From: Lysobacterales bacterium
GTDB lineage: Bacteria; Pseudomonadota; Gammaproteobacteria; Xanthomonadales; SZUA-36
Direction of reading: 5' to 3'
Assembly (NCBI GenBank): GCA_029287515.1
Contig: JARFQZ010000110.1
Span: 1-48,562 of the forward strand
Length of the DNA: 48,562 bases
Shown here: piece after piece, positions 7,812-16,545 of the stretch
Numbering within the stretch: the stretch's first letter is position 1
Layout: every line of letters starts with the position of its first letter
Notes under the pieces: model-generated
The model's database searches: none
What the model saw: the letters and a program-made list of their open reading frames with translations, nothing else
What the model was told of the DNA's origin: nothing
Made by a program: the position numbers and the translations under genes

Positions 7812-9092
7812 TCACTTTTGCGGTTGGCGGTAAATTCTGCCGTCTTTCATGACGAAGTTTATTTCGCTCAACAGCGAGATATCCTCCAGTGGATTCCCTT
7901 CCAGGGCAACGATGTCTGCCAGTTTGCCCTGGCTGATGCTGCCCAGCTGGTCTTCCATGCCGATCAGCCTGGCGGCGGTTACGGTCGCGGACTGGATGGC
8001 TTCCATTTCAGGCATACCGCCTTCTACCATGTAGCCGAATTCCAGCGCATTGGTGCCATGCGGGGAAACGCCGGCATCGGTGCCGAAGGCAATGGTGACG
8101 CCACTGGCGTACGCTTTGGCAAAAGTATCCTGGATCTTCGGGCCTACGCTCGCAGCCTTGGGACGAACCACCGGCGGGAAGTAGTCTTCTTCTTCCGCTT
8201 TTTCGGCGACGAACTTGCCGGCTGAAATGGTGGGTACATAGTAGGTACCCTGTTTTTTCATCAGGCTCATCACTTCATCATCCATGAAGGTCCCATGCTC
8301 GATCGATGTGACGCCGGCCTGAACGGCCCGTTTCATGCCTTCGGTGCCGTGCGAGTGGGCCGCGACGGTCATTCCGTAGTCGGTCGCTGTCTCAACCACG
8401 GCCTCGAGTTCTTCCATCGTAAACTGGGGGTTCTGACCGCTCTTGGCCAGGCTCAGCACGCCGCCGGTAGCGGTAATCTTGATCATGTCGGCGCCATCCT
8501 TGTACCGTTGCCGCACGGCCTTGCGGGCATCATCCGCGTTGTTGATCACGCCTTCTTCGGGGCCCGGGTCTCCCATCATGTCCTCGCGAAAACCGTTGGT
8601 CGGGTCTCCGTGGCCACCGGTGGTCGCGATGGTCTTGGCTGCGGTGAAGATTCGCGGCCCGGTGGCGACCCCTTCACTGATCGCATTGCGAAGAGCAACG
8701 GTCACATCGTAGGAATCGCCGAGGTTACGCACGGTGGTGAATCCTGCCTGCAGCGTGATATTCGCGTAATGACTGGCCAGCAGCGCCTGGTCTGCCGCGT
8801 TGTTCTGGAAGCGCTTGATGTAGCCGTTGCGTGACATCTGGCCGGAGAGATGAACATGCATGTCCATCAGGCCCGGGAGACAGGTGTCGAGTTGAATGCG
8901 ATCGGCGTCGTTGCCGGCAGTCACGCTTTTCCCAACGGCGGTAATCCGGTTGTCCTCGATCAGAATCTGCTGGTTTTCCACCAGGCGGCCCCGTTCCACA
9001 TCGACAAGGCGGGCGCATTCCAGCACCGTGGTTTCGGCATGAGCCAGGGAACAGGCAGACAAAAAGTACAGTGGTATGAGTAAACGTTTCAT
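7812..9092 (-). CDS. Exported metal-dependent amidohydrolase (Xaa-Pro dipeptidase-like)
   Basis: A 426-residue amidohydrolase-superfamily enzyme with an export signal (likely cut after AHA; a C at residue 14 could also be read as a short lipobox). Metal ligands are visible: HVH in GLMDMHVHLSG, the candidate carboxylated Lys in DMIKITATGGV, His in AAHSHGTEG and SIEHGTF, and Asp in IAFGTDAGVSPHG. This pattern fits the imidazolonepropionase-like branch that includes periplasmic Xaa-Pro and Xaa-Arg dipeptidases. It probably hydrolyses a dipeptide or related amide outside the cytoplasm. It follows a DUF819 permease by 16 bases, so product uptake by that permease is an attractive but unproven idea. 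Confidence 0.83.
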   Translation of the reverse strand: MKRLLIPLYFLSACSLAHAETTVLECARLVDVERGRLVENQQILIEDNRITAVGKSVTAGNDADRIQLDTCLPGLMDMHVHLSGQMSRNGYIKRFQNNAADQALLASHYANITLQAGFTTVRNLGDSYDVTVALRNAISEGVATGPRIFTAAKTIATTGGHGDPTNGFREDMMGDPGPEEGVINNADDARKAVRQRYKDGADMIKITATGGVLSLAKSGQNPQFTMEELEAVVETATDYGMTVAAHSHGTEGMKRAVQAGVTSIEHGTFMDDEVMSLMKKQGTYYVPTISAGKFVAEKAEEEDYFPPVVRPKAASVGPKIQDTFAKAYASGVTIAFGTDAGVSPHGTNALEFGYMVEGGMPEMEAIQSATVTAARLIGMEDQLGSISQGKLADIVALEGNPLEDISLLSEINFVMKDGRIYRQPQK

Positions 9093-9108
9093 TCAGAACT
9101 CCGAAAAT

Positions 9109-10329
9109 TCAGCTGACGAGCAATTGACCAAGGCGGCCGGTGAGGATGGCGAGATAGTTTCCGAGCGCATATCCGATCATCGCCATCAGGATGGAGGCCG
9201 GCACCAGCGACTCGCGGTGATGTGCGGCGACGATCGGCGCCGAAGCGGCGCCACCGATATTGGCTGCCGATGCAATGGCCAGCGTGTGCACGTCCACGCG
9301 GAACAGCCAGGCGCCGGCCAGGATGAAAATACCGTGGATCGAGATCCACACGTAGGCCATCAGGACGAAGGCACCCATGGTTTCGAGACTGGCGTTGCTG
9401 AGGTCCATGGTCGCGCCGATCCGGGCCACGTAAACATAAATGATGGCCATGGCAATGGGGTGGGCGGCCGGCAGGTTTCTGGCCGGGGTTGCGGATGCGA
9501 CAAGCGCCAGAGTCGTCACCAGCAGGATCAGCCAGGTGCTGGCGCTGATCACTGTTGCACCGCCAACCACCACGGGCGGCAGGACATGCGACAGCTCCAG
9601 GGAGATCCAGGTGAAACTCAGCGCGATCAGCGCCAGGTAGAGCAGCTGGATCATTTTTGGTGCTTGCTCGGAATTCTGATGCGCTGCCGCAGCCTGGTCC
9701 ATCAGCTCCAGGCGGTTGGCCGGCACGCGCATCCAGCGGTTGAACTTATCGGCAAATGCGCGGGAGCCCAGCAGCAGGGGCAGCCATATCAGGTAGACCA
9801 TCTGGTCGGCTGCTGCCGCCATGGTCATGTGCTCACCGGTTCCATCCAGGGCGGCGTGTGCGGCCGTCATGTTGCCGGTGCCGCCAATCCAGCTTCCTGA
9901 GAGCGTCCCGAAGGCTTTCCAGCTGTCTTCGGGCAAGGGAAACTTCAATGCAAAACCATCCGGCGTAACGATGGCCTGGCCGAGGGCATAGGCCAGGAAG
10001 CCACCCAGCACCACCCCCACTGTGCCGATCAGCATAACGAAAACGCCCTTGCCCATGATGCGAACGGCCCCGAGCACGTCCACCTTGATCAGCATCAGGC
10101 AGATGAATATAGGCAGCCCGTACTGCCTGAGAAAGTCGTAAGCGGCGTTTTCATAGGGGATCAGGCCAGTATTGGAAAGAACCACGGGCGTGGCGTAGAT
10201 GAAAATCAATGGCGGCAGATAGTCAAAAATCCTCCATCCGCTTTTCTTTTCAAGCCAGAACCAGAAGCTGACTACAGCGACCAAAACGGCCATGACGCCA
10301 ACTGGCGAGTCAATCAGTGTGCTATTCAT
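9109..10329 (-). CDS. DUF819 family inner-membrane permease
   Basis: A 406-residue protein with about ten hydrophobic segments and few charges. It has DUF819 (YjcL-like) signatures, notably GTLSGSWIGGTGNMTAAHAAL, DQMVYLIWLPLLLGS and the C-terminal IASAANIGGAASAPIVAA. Family members are putative transporters of small organic solutes; substrates are mostly unknown. Its ATG overlaps the stop of the btuF-like gene by four bases (ATGA), so the two are co-translated, and the amidohydrolase follows 16 bases later. Confidence 0.82.
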   Translation of the reverse strand: MNSTLIDSPVGVMAVLVAVVSFWFWLEKKSGWRIFDYLPPLIFIYATPVVLSNTGLIPYENAAYDFLRQYGLPIFICLMLIKVDVLGAVRIMGKGVFVMLIGTVGVVLGGFLAYALGQAIVTPDGFALKFPLPEDSWKAFGTLSGSWIGGTGNMTAAHAALDGTGEHMTMAAAADQMVYLIWLPLLLGSRAFADKFNRWMRVPANRLELMDQAAAAHQNSEQAPKMIQLLYLALIALSFTWISLELSHVLPPVVVGGATVISASTWLILLVTTLALVASATPARNLPAAHPIAMAIIYVYVARIGATMDLSNASLETMGAFVLMAYVWISIHGIFILAGAWLFRVDVHTLAIASAANIGGAASAPIVAAHHRESLVPASILMAMIGYALGNYLAILTGRLGQLLVS

Positions 10330-11210
10330 TCGGTCTCTCGTCCCCGTAACTGGTGCAACAGCTTACAGGCCAACTCCAGCGAGTCCAAGAACCGCGGAGT
10401 GGCCCGGCTAACCGGATCAGCAGGCAACAGGAAAAGCGCCTGTTGCCTGACCGCTTTCATTGAGGGCCATTCCTGCCAGGTATCCAGCGGCTTGGGCGAG
10501 TCTTCCTGCCAGGGAGCGAACAGGGCGTCCGGGTCCGCAACAATCACGGACTCGTAGCTGACCTGGAATGCCAGGCCAGGCTCCTGGCTGAAAATGTTCC
10601 GGCCACCGCAACGGTCCAGGCCCTGGCTGATCAGGTGGTTTCCATTGATCGTAAACAGCGGCCTGGACCCGATCTGGTAGAAATACCGCAGAGTTTCCAC
10701 GCCGTCATACTGATGGGACAGGGCGGTCAGCCGCCGGCGAATCTCCATGCTCGCCGAGCGGGCCGGTTCCGCTTGTCCGATCAAATGTCCCAGCGACTCA
10801 AGGACATCCGCTATTTCCTCCGGCTCATCGATTTCAACGGACCATACCGGCACGCCAAGTGAGCGTAACTGCTCAACGGCGGCCTGCGGATTCCCGGAAC
10901 CCCAGGCGATGACCAGGTCGGGGCGCAGCGTGATGATTCGTTCGACATCGATGCGGAACGCGTCACCGATGCGGGGAACCTCTATTGCGGCTTCCGGGTA
11001 ATTGCTGTATTCGACCGTTGCGACCAGCCGGTCACCCGCGCCCGCTGCATAGACTATTTCAGTCAAATGGGGGGAAAGCGTGATGATGCGGGTCGCGGTG
11101 CCTTCGAAATGAAACACCGATCCGTCGGCCTGCAGCAAGGGATCCTCATCCGCCGCCATAGAGGTGGCCGAAGCCATCCAGGCCAGGATGCAAATGCAGA
11201 GCTGACGCAA
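10326..11210 (-). CDS. btuF: BtuF-like cobalamin-binding periplasmic protein
   Basis: A class III solute-binding fold of the BtuF/FhuD type. RIITLSPHLTEIVYAAGAGDRLVATVEYSNYP, the strand RPDLVIAWGSGNP and ESLGHLIGQ are typical of vitamin B12-binding BtuF. The frame is open upstream into the ampE gene, so the annotated start matters: TTG 11210 gives a compact signal peptide (MRQLCICILAWMASATSMA) and lies 17 bases after ampE, but has no clear ribosome site. No ABC permease or ATPase gene is nearby, so it must use partners elsewhere, or serve another iron-siderophore or corrinoid role. Confidence 0.8.
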   Translation of the reverse strand: MRQLCICILAWMASATSMAADEDPLLQADGSVFHFEGTATRIITLSPHLTEIVYAAGAGDRLVATVEYSNYPEAAIEVPRIGDAFRIDVERIITLRPDLVIAWGSGNPQAAVEQLRSLGVPVWSVEIDEPEEIADVLESLGHLIGQAEPARSASMEIRRRLTALSHQYDGVETLRYFYQIGSRPLFTINGNHLISQGLDRCGGRNIFSQEPGLAFQVSYESVIVADPDALFAPWQEDSPKPLDTWQEWPSMKAVRQQALFLLPADPVSRATPRFLDSLELACKLLHQLRGRETE

Positions 11211-11227
11211 TTTTGCAGCTTGCAGAG

Positions 11228-12109
11228 TCAGACGATTACGCCAATAAGCAGCAACAAAGCCAGCACGGTCAGCCAGACACCAAGAATTCGCCAGGTGAGA
11301 TCCATTGCCTGTTGCAGGCAGATCATGGGCCCTTCGATCTGGTCGGCGTAACCGTCCTGGGCCGCATGGCCGGTCAGTACGATGCACCGCGCGCTCGCCA
11401 GCAGGAAACCGTTGTCTCCCTCGAACAATCCGTGGCCCTGTTCATCGTGATATTGCTTCCACGCGGAAAAAACCGAATCGAAGTCCGTGGCGATGGCCAG
11501 CGACAGCGTCATGAGTTGGGCCGCAGGCCAGTCCATGATCTGTTGCAGGCGCTTGAACAAGCCAATTTGCTCGTCGCTCAGGTTGTGGTTCTCATGCACC
11601 AGCCAGTCAACAATCCGGTATAGGAAAGCGCCGACGATACCCAGCACCGCAAACCAGAATATGATGCCAAACCAGCGGCGCAGGGCTGCCCGGAAAACAG
11701 ATTCCACGGCTGCGCCCCGGGTTTCGTCTGCATCCTCGGGTACGGGTTGGCGAATCAGTTTCTCGAGCGAGGAAATTCGATCCGCGTCGGTGTCCGCTTC
11801 GACGATTTCGGCAACATCGGTATCCAGGTCTTTCGGCCCGAAGCTGTATATCAATACCACCAGGGCAAGCAGAAAGGCACCCGTTGACCCCAGCGCCGAT
11901 ACCAGCACCTGGTTGATCAACAACAGCACCAACAGCGGGACGGCGGTAATGACGAGGAAACCCAGCGCATCCTGCCACAATGGCAACCTTCCGAACGCAT
12001 CGTTGCTGAAATCCACCCAGGTGGTCAGCCATTGCCTTTTGCGAAAACGCCCGAGTTCGCGAATGAAGTGACAAAGCCCGAAAGCTAACAAGATCTCAAT
12101 GATAGTCAT
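11228..12109 (-). CDS. ampE: AmpE-family inner-membrane protein
   Basis: A 293-residue protein with about four membrane segments (near residues 50-70, 75-90, 155-180 and 270-293). The central WFGIIFWFAVLGIVGAFLYRIVDWL and the run FLLASARCIVLTGHAAQDGYADQ match the AmpE family, which is related to CobD. AmpE sits beside the amidase AmpD in enterobacteria and is linked to beta-lactamase induction signalling. No ampD or ampC is seen here, so the role is open. It starts four bases after nudC. Confidence 0.8.
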   Translation of the reverse strand: MTIIEILLAFGLCHFIRELGRFRKRQWLTTWVDFSNDAFGRLPLWQDALGFLVITAVPLLVLLLINQVLVSALGSTGAFLLALVVLIYSFGPKDLDTDVAEIVEADTDADRISSLEKLIRQPVPEDADETRGAAVESVFRAALRRWFGIIFWFAVLGIVGAFLYRIVDWLVHENHNLSDEQIGLFKRLQQIMDWPAAQLMTLSLAIATDFDSVFSAWKQYHDEQGHGLFEGDNGFLLASARCIVLTGHAAQDGYADQIEGPMICLQQAMDLTWRILGVWLTVLALLLLIGVIV

Positions 12110-12113
12110 TGCG

Positions 12114-13124
12114 CTATTTTATTCCTTTGCGGCTCACCCAGCTACCTGCATGGCGAATCCGCTCACCGAGGTCTTCGCCGCACTGCTGCCGGTACCAGTC
12201 GGCGATGAGTCGAAAGGCGATTGAAACCGGGGGCGGCAGACGCACATTGTCGAGGCTGATCGCCGCGTCGAGGTCTTCCACGGTAAACCAGCGGACTTCT
12301 TCCATTTCCTCGGTCGCGCCGCACTCCCGGCTCACCGATTCCGCGTGAAATCCGCACATTGCCGAAGCAGGGAAGGGCCACGGCTGGGATGAAACATAAC
12401 GAATGTCTTTCAAACTGACCTGCGCTTCCTCATACACTTCCCTGACCAGCGCATCCTCCAGGCTTTCGCCGGGCTCGACGAATCCTGCCAGCGTGGAAAA
12501 GCGTTTTTCGGGCCAGGTTGTATTACGCCCCAGCAGGCAGGCGTTTTCGTGTGTAACCAGGACGATGATTGCGGGGTCAATTCTCGGGAAGGACTCCCGG
12601 CCGCATTCTTCATTGCTACAGACGAGTTTATGCCCGGAGGATTCCAGGCGGTTGACGTGGCCACAGATGCCGCAGAAAGCGTGACGGTACTGCCAGTAGT
12701 GCAGGGCCTTCGCATAAGCGAGCACCCCGGCATGCTTTGCGTCCATGTCCATCGATGCCAGGCGCAGGTCCAGGAAACCGGCTTCCGGCCGGGCTTTCAG
12801 GATGTCTTCCTGTTGACTGTCATTGATGGAAAGCGCAAAAAAATACCGCTTACCGTCCGTGCCGAGCAGGGTTGGTGGCTGAACGGTATCCGGCCGGTCT
12901 ATTTCACCCGGTTTCAGATAAACTGCCACCTGGCCATCCGTACCGTCGGCCAGGAGGTTCCGGTTTCGCCATAGGGGAACAAAGCGCGCAGCATCGGAAA
13001 GGAGTGCTTTCTCAACCCATTCCGGGTCGTCACGGTACTCGGCCAGCCGGTCAAGCCGTACAGAAGCAAATACGTTACGTCTTGAGCGGGTAATCCGGTC
13101 AATACTCAGGTCAGGCCGGGACAC
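12114..13124 (-). CDS. nudC: NAD+ diphosphatase (NADH pyrophosphatase) NudC
   Basis: A 336-residue Nudix enzyme. It has the NudC zinc ribbon (CGICGHVN and later CSNEECG), the Nudix box GFVEPGESLEDALVREVYEEA, and the diagnostic SQPWPFP segment 16-20 residues further on. NudC hydrolyses NADH/NAD+ to NMN(H) and AMP and removes NAD caps from RNA. The start is GTG, six codons' width from the erpA stop (gap of three bases), with GAGAG almost touching it. The protein is slightly longer than typical members at its N-terminus. Confidence 0.92.
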   Translation of the reverse strand: MSRPDLSIDRITRSRRNVFASVRLDRLAEYRDDPEWVEKALLSDAARFVPLWRNRNLLADGTDGQVAVYLKPGEIDRPDTVQPPTLLGTDGKRYFFALSINDSQQEDILKARPEAGFLDLRLASMDMDAKHAGVLAYAKALHYWQYRHAFCGICGHVNRLESSGHKLVCSNEECGRESFPRIDPAIIVLVTHENACLLGRNTTWPEKRFSTLAGFVEPGESLEDALVREVYEEAQVSLKDIRYVSSQPWPFPASAMCGFHAESVSRECGATEEMEEVRWFTVEDLDAAISLDNVRLPPPVSIAFRLIADWYRQQCGEDLGERIRHAGSWVSRKGIK

Positions 13125-13127
13125 CTC

Positions 13128-13499
13128 TCAGACAGAGAAGGAAGATCCGCAGCCGCACGTGGTGCTCGCGTTCGGATTCCGGATGACGAACTGGGCACCC
13201 TGCAAGCTCTCGGAATAGTCGACTTCAGCCCCCATCAGGTACTGGAAGCTCAGCGGATCGACCAGCAGGGTTACACCGTCATTTTCAACCGCGATATCGT
13301 CTTCAGCCTGTTCTTCGTCAAACGAGAATCCGTACTGGAAGCCAGAACAGCCGCCGCCCGAAATATAGACGCGCAGTTTCAGCTCCGGATTACGTTCTTC
13401 CAGTATCAATTCCTGGACTTTACGGGCGGCCGCGTCCGTAAACACAATGCCGGGCATTGCGTTGTCGGTGGTGCTCGGAATGTCGATCAAAGTATCCAT
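13128..13499 (-). CDS. erpA: Iron-sulfur cluster insertion protein ErpA
   Basis: A 123-residue A-type carrier protein. The three cluster-binding cysteines are in GGGCSGFQYGF and the C-terminal CGCGSSFSV, both typical of ErpA. It delivers [4Fe-4S] clusters to apo-enzymes such as IspG and IspH in the cytoplasm. ATG 13499 is preferred over the upstream frame start at 13556 because it gives the normal ErpA length and has GGTGG just before it. It starts 32 bases after the DUF6776 gene and leads into nudC. Confidence 0.93.
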   Translation of the reverse strand: MDTLIDIPSTTDNAMPGIVFTDAAARKVQELILEERNPELKLRVYISGGGCSGFQYGFSFDEEQAEDDIAVENDGVTLLVDPLSFQYLMGAEVDYSESLQGAQFVIRNPNASTTCGCGSSFSV

Positions 13500-13531
13500 A
13501 CCACCCACTATGGTGTTAGTTCGCTCTGAAA

Positions 13532-14236
13532 TCAATCGCCCAGCAGGTTTGCCCACTCAAAAGTCCGCACCACCGGCTTACGCTGATTTTTTGATTCCAG
13601 TGTCAGGGAGATGCGCAGCGGGTCGAAACCGTCCGGCAGCACCAGGTAACCCTCGAGTTGCTGGAAATACTTGAACCGAAAGGCGGGCTCCGGCGTTTCT
13701 CCGTCACTGATCTGCGCCCAGCGGAGGTTTACCGGGCGGTTATCCAGTGTCCCTTCCATATCGATTCGCACCCGTCCGCTGATCATTGATGCGCGCTGAA
13801 TGTTCTGAGTCAGTGTAAGAATGAACTGAAACACCTGTCGCGACTCGGTTGGCGCGATTTCCGCCCGGTAGACGTCCAGCCCGGACTGGGCTCCGCCGGA
13901 ACCGGCCAGCCGCCGGTAAAAATCGAGCTCCGACTGCAAGCGGCCCAGTTCCGCCTGGCGCTTGCTTTCGGTTTCTCTCAGGATACGATTGGCCTGGCGC
14001 AACACATCGGCCTCTCTTTCCACGACCACCTGCCGGGCCTGTAACCGGGCAAGCCGCTGTTTGATGGTTACCAGTTCGCCGGCGACGAAATCCAGATCCC
14101 GTTGCAGCTCTTCGGTTTCCGGGGCCACCCTGCTTGTTGAAAGTTGCCAGACGACAAACAGCAAAACCGCTGAAACAACCAGGGTAAGCAGCATCGCTTC
14201 GGGAAATCCACGAATTTTCTTGAAGGTCCTTCGCAT
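13532..14236 (-). CDS. DUF6776-like membrane-anchored coiled-coil protein
   Basis: A 234-residue protein of unknown function. Residues 1-14 are basic, residues 15-31 form one membrane segment, residues 40-110 are a heptad-rich coiled coil, and residues 120-234 form a compact beta-rich periplasmic domain ending VRTFEWANLLGD. The layout and its place upstream of erpA match the DUF6776 family of gammaproteobacteria. No catalytic motif is seen. ATG 14236 is chosen because it supplies the positive n-region, yet it has no ribosome site and a strong hairpin ends ten bases upstream. Confidence 0.72.
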   Translation of the reverse strand: MRRTFKKIRGFPEAMLLTLVVSAVLLFVVWQLSTSRVAPETEELQRDLDFVAGELVTIKQRLARLQARQVVVEREADVLRQANRILRETESKRQAELGRLQSELDFYRRLAGSGGAQSGLDVYRAEIAPTESRQVFQFILTLTQNIQRASMISGRVRIDMEGTLDNRPVNLRWAQISDGETPEPAFRFKYFQQLEGYLVLPDGFDPLRISLTLESKNQRKPVVRTFEWANLLGD

Positions 14237-14240
14237 ATGA

Positions 14241-14263
14241 CAAAAAAGCGGCCGAAGCCGCTT
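14241..14263 (-). terminator. Rho-independent terminator, UUCG loop
   Basis: Read on the minus strand, AAGCGGC, loop TTCG and GCCGCTT form a seven-pair stem followed by a run of six T. It lies about 100 bases after the cysQ stop and would end the phosphatase-nudE-cysQ transcript. It is also only ten bases upstream of the DUF6776 start, so it may double as an attenuator. Confidence 0.75.
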
Positions 14264-14363
14264 ATTCCCTGCACGTTCTGATTATTTTTCGAATATTTTT
14301 ATTGTCGTTATCTGGCAAGACCCCAGAACTGCACAAGTTTATACATTGCCGGAGGGGATCACG

Positions 14364-15191
14364 TCAAGAATTAGTCACAAATTTGTAACTTTCGAATACT
14401 TCGAGCCAGTCCCTGCCGTCATCCGCGATCACGAGGAATTCGGGATTCAGCAGTGACTTTTTCGTATTGTAACGCAGGGGTTTTCCTTCCAGTGTCACGA
14501 TTTTGCCGCCGGCAGCCATCACCACCGCATGGGCGGCACCGGTGTCCCATTCCGAAGTTGGCCCAAGGCGCGGATAGAAATCTGCTTTGCCTTCCGCCAC
14601 CAGGCAAAACTTGAGTGAACTGCCCATGCTGACCAGTTCGTAAGGGCCCAGCTTCGCCAGGTACTCGAGCAACCGCGGATTGGCGTGCGACCGGCTGCCC
14701 ACGACAACCACCGGGTCAGCGCAGGGCGTGCGGACACTGATGTGTTCCATGCGGCCGTCTGCGTCATGCTTACTGGCCCACTTGCCCACCAGGCCGGTGT
14801 AGGTCACGCCTGTTACCGGCACATGGACAACGCCCAATATCGGCTCGTGAGACCGGACCAGGGCTATGTTGACGGTGAACTCGCCATTGCGGTTGATAAA
14901 TTCCTTCGTGCCATCGAGCGGGTCGACCAGCCAGTATTGGGACCAGTCCGCCCGCGTGTCGTAATCCAGGTCGGAAGATTCTTCCGACAGCACGGGAATG
15001 TCCGGGGTCAGGTGGGCCAGGGCGTCGCAGATGATCCGGTGGCTGGCCAGGTCCGCCTGGGTCAGAGGCGACGCATCGTCCTTATGGGAAACTTCGAAGT
15101 CTTTGCCGTAAACATCGAGTATCGCCTTACCCGCGTCCACCGCTATTTCCGCTATGGCTTCGGCAAAAACGCCAAGGTCACTCTCCGTCAT
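14364..15191 (-). CDS. cysQ: 3'(2'),5'-bisphosphate nucleotidase CysQ
   Basis: A 275-residue member of the inositol monophosphatase superfamily. Metal-binding motifs are EESSD, DPLDGTKEFINRNGEFTVNIAL and the late WDTGAAHAVVMAAGG; the KEF variant after DPLDGT is typical of CysQ. It converts 3'-phosphoadenosine 5'-phosphate to AMP, clearing a toxic by-product of sulfate assimilation. It overlaps the end of nudE by 14 bases, a common pairing in Pseudomonas relatives. Confidence 0.92.
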   Translation of the reverse strand: MTESDLGVFAEAIAEIAVDAGKAILDVYGKDFEVSHKDDASPLTQADLASHRIICDALAHLTPDIPVLSEESSDLDYDTRADWSQYWLVDPLDGTKEFINRNGEFTVNIALVRSHEPILGVVHVPVTGVTYTGLVGKWASKHDADGRMEHISVRTPCADPVVVVGSRSHANPRLLEYLAKLGPYELVSMGSSLKFCLVAEGKADFYPRLGPTSEWDTGAAHAVVMAAGGKIVTLEGKPLRYNTKKSLLNPEFLVIADDGRDWLEVFESYKFVTNS

Positions 15192-15747
15192 GTCTGTGCT
15201 CCCTCCTCAGGTGATCCCTCGCGATATACAGGGCTGCGATGGTGCGCCCTTCGGTACAGTCCGGCCTGGCGATCAGGGAGTGCAGGTCGTCTATTGGCCA
15301 GGGCACGACCTCCAATTCCTCCGGTTCATCGCCTTCGAGTTTCTCAGGGTAAAGGTTACGCGCCAGGACGATGTGCGTGATGTGAGTCATGTAGCCGGGA
15401 GCCAGGCTCAGCTGCGTGAGTTCCTGCAGGCTTCGGGCTCCGTAACCGATTTCTTCTTTCATTTCGCGCTGGGCGGCATCGATTATGGATTCGTCTTTTT
15501 CAAGGCGCCCTTTGGGCAGGCCAACCTCGTAGTGATGCAATCCGGCGGCGTACTCGCGCGCCAGCAAAACGGTGTCCTCATCCAGCATGGGTACGATGAT
15601 CACGGCACCCAATCCATGTGTCTTCATCCGGTAGTAATCTCGGCGCTGGCCGTTGGAAAACTCCAGGTCCAGCCGCTCCACCCGGTACATTCTTTTGTCC
15701 GTGCAATCCTGGCGGGCGTGAATACGAGGCAGTTTCTTGTCAGTCAT
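15178..15747 (-). CDS. nudE: ADP compounds hydrolase NudE
   Basis: A 189-residue Nudix hydrolase with the box GLPKGRLEKDESIIDAAQREMKEEIGYGA. The segment LSLAPGYMTHITHIVLARNLYPEKLEGDEPE is characteristic of NudE, which cleaves ADP-ribose, Ap3A and NADH. The gene overlaps both neighbours: eight bases with the upstream phosphatase and 14 with cysQ. The three are one translationally coupled operon. Confidence 0.92.
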   Translation of the reverse strand: MTDKKLPRIHARQDCTDKRMYRVERLDLEFSNGQRRDYYRMKTHGLGAVIIVPMLDEDTVLLAREYAAGLHHYEVGLPKGRLEKDESIIDAAQREMKEEIGYGARSLQELTQLSLAPGYMTHITHIVLARNLYPEKLEGDEPEELEVVPWPIDDLHSLIARPDCTEGRTIAALYIARDHLRREHRHDGE

Positions 15748-16525
15748 CGTTGAGAATGCTCAGCAGTCGGGCGTGCAGCGCTGGATTCGCGGCCAGTACG
15801 GAAGTTGTTTCCAGGCCGGGGGGGTTGCCCTGTAAATCGGTAAATACCCCGCCCGCCTGTTTGATGATGACACTGAGAGCGGCAATGTCGAGGATGTTCA
15901 CATCCGATTCGATCACGGCGTCCAATTGCCCCGCGGCAAGGCGGTGGTAGTGGTAGTAGTCGCCGTAACCTCTGGTGCGATTGGCTTCGGCGAAAATTCG
16001 CCCCAATCGGCTCCACTTGGGGGAACCGGCCAGGGTCTGCAGGTTTCCGGTTGAGATGGAGGCGTCCGGCACCTCGGAGATTGTGCTGACGTGCACGGGG
16101 GCACTGTCCAGCATGGCCCCGGAATCGTGAGTGGCCCAGGCCATTTCAGCAGCGGCAGGCGCCGAAGAAACCCCCAGCACCAGCCGGCCCTGGTGCATCA
16201 ATGCAATCTGCGTTGAGAACATGCCGTAACCTCCGACAAAGCTCTTGGTCCCGTCTATCGGATCCACCAGCCACAGGTATTCGGCGTCTTCGTGTTCCTT
16301 GCCGCCCTCTTCGCCAAAGAATCCGTGGTCCGGAAACTCGCCCAGCAGGATATTACGGATGATTTCTTCCGCTTTCCGGTCGGCAACGGTCACGGGCGTC
16401 TGGTCAGCTTTCAATTCGACCTCGAAATCGCCACGGTAATACCGCAGAATCTCGTCTGCTGCCGCACGGGCGGCGGCCAGTGCCGATTTCAGGTAGGTGT
16501 GCATCATTTTTTGCAGCTCTGCCAA
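15740..16525 (-). CDS. Inositol monophosphatase-family phosphatase (histidinol-phosphatase HisN-like)
   Basis: A 261-residue IMPase-superfamily protein. It has FGEEGG, LVDPIDGTKSFVGGYGMFSTQIAL and a late SDVNILDIAALSVIIKQAGG. DPIDGTKSF matches HisN-type histidinol-phosphatases better than SuhB. In the last motif the usual WDxAA is LDIAA; the metal-binding Asp is kept but the Trp is lost. It is the first gene of the operon with nudE and cysQ. Its start is only 20 bases from the rsmE start on the other strand, so the two promoters must lie inside each other's genes or overlap. Confidence 0.83.
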   Translation of the reverse strand: MAELQKMMHTYLKSALAAARAAADEILRYYRGDFEVELKADQTPVTVADRKAEEIIRNILLGEFPDHGFFGEEGGKEHEDAEYLWLVDPIDGTKSFVGGYGMFSTQIALMHQGRLVLGVSSAPAAAEMAWATHDSGAMLDSAPVHVSTISEVPDASISTGNLQTLAGSPKWSRLGRIFAEANRTRGYGDYYHYHRLAAGQLDAVIESDVNILDIAALSVIIKQAGGVFTDLQGNPPGLETTSVLAANPALHARLLSILNDD

Positions 16526-16545
16526 AGATAGGGAATGATAACAAA

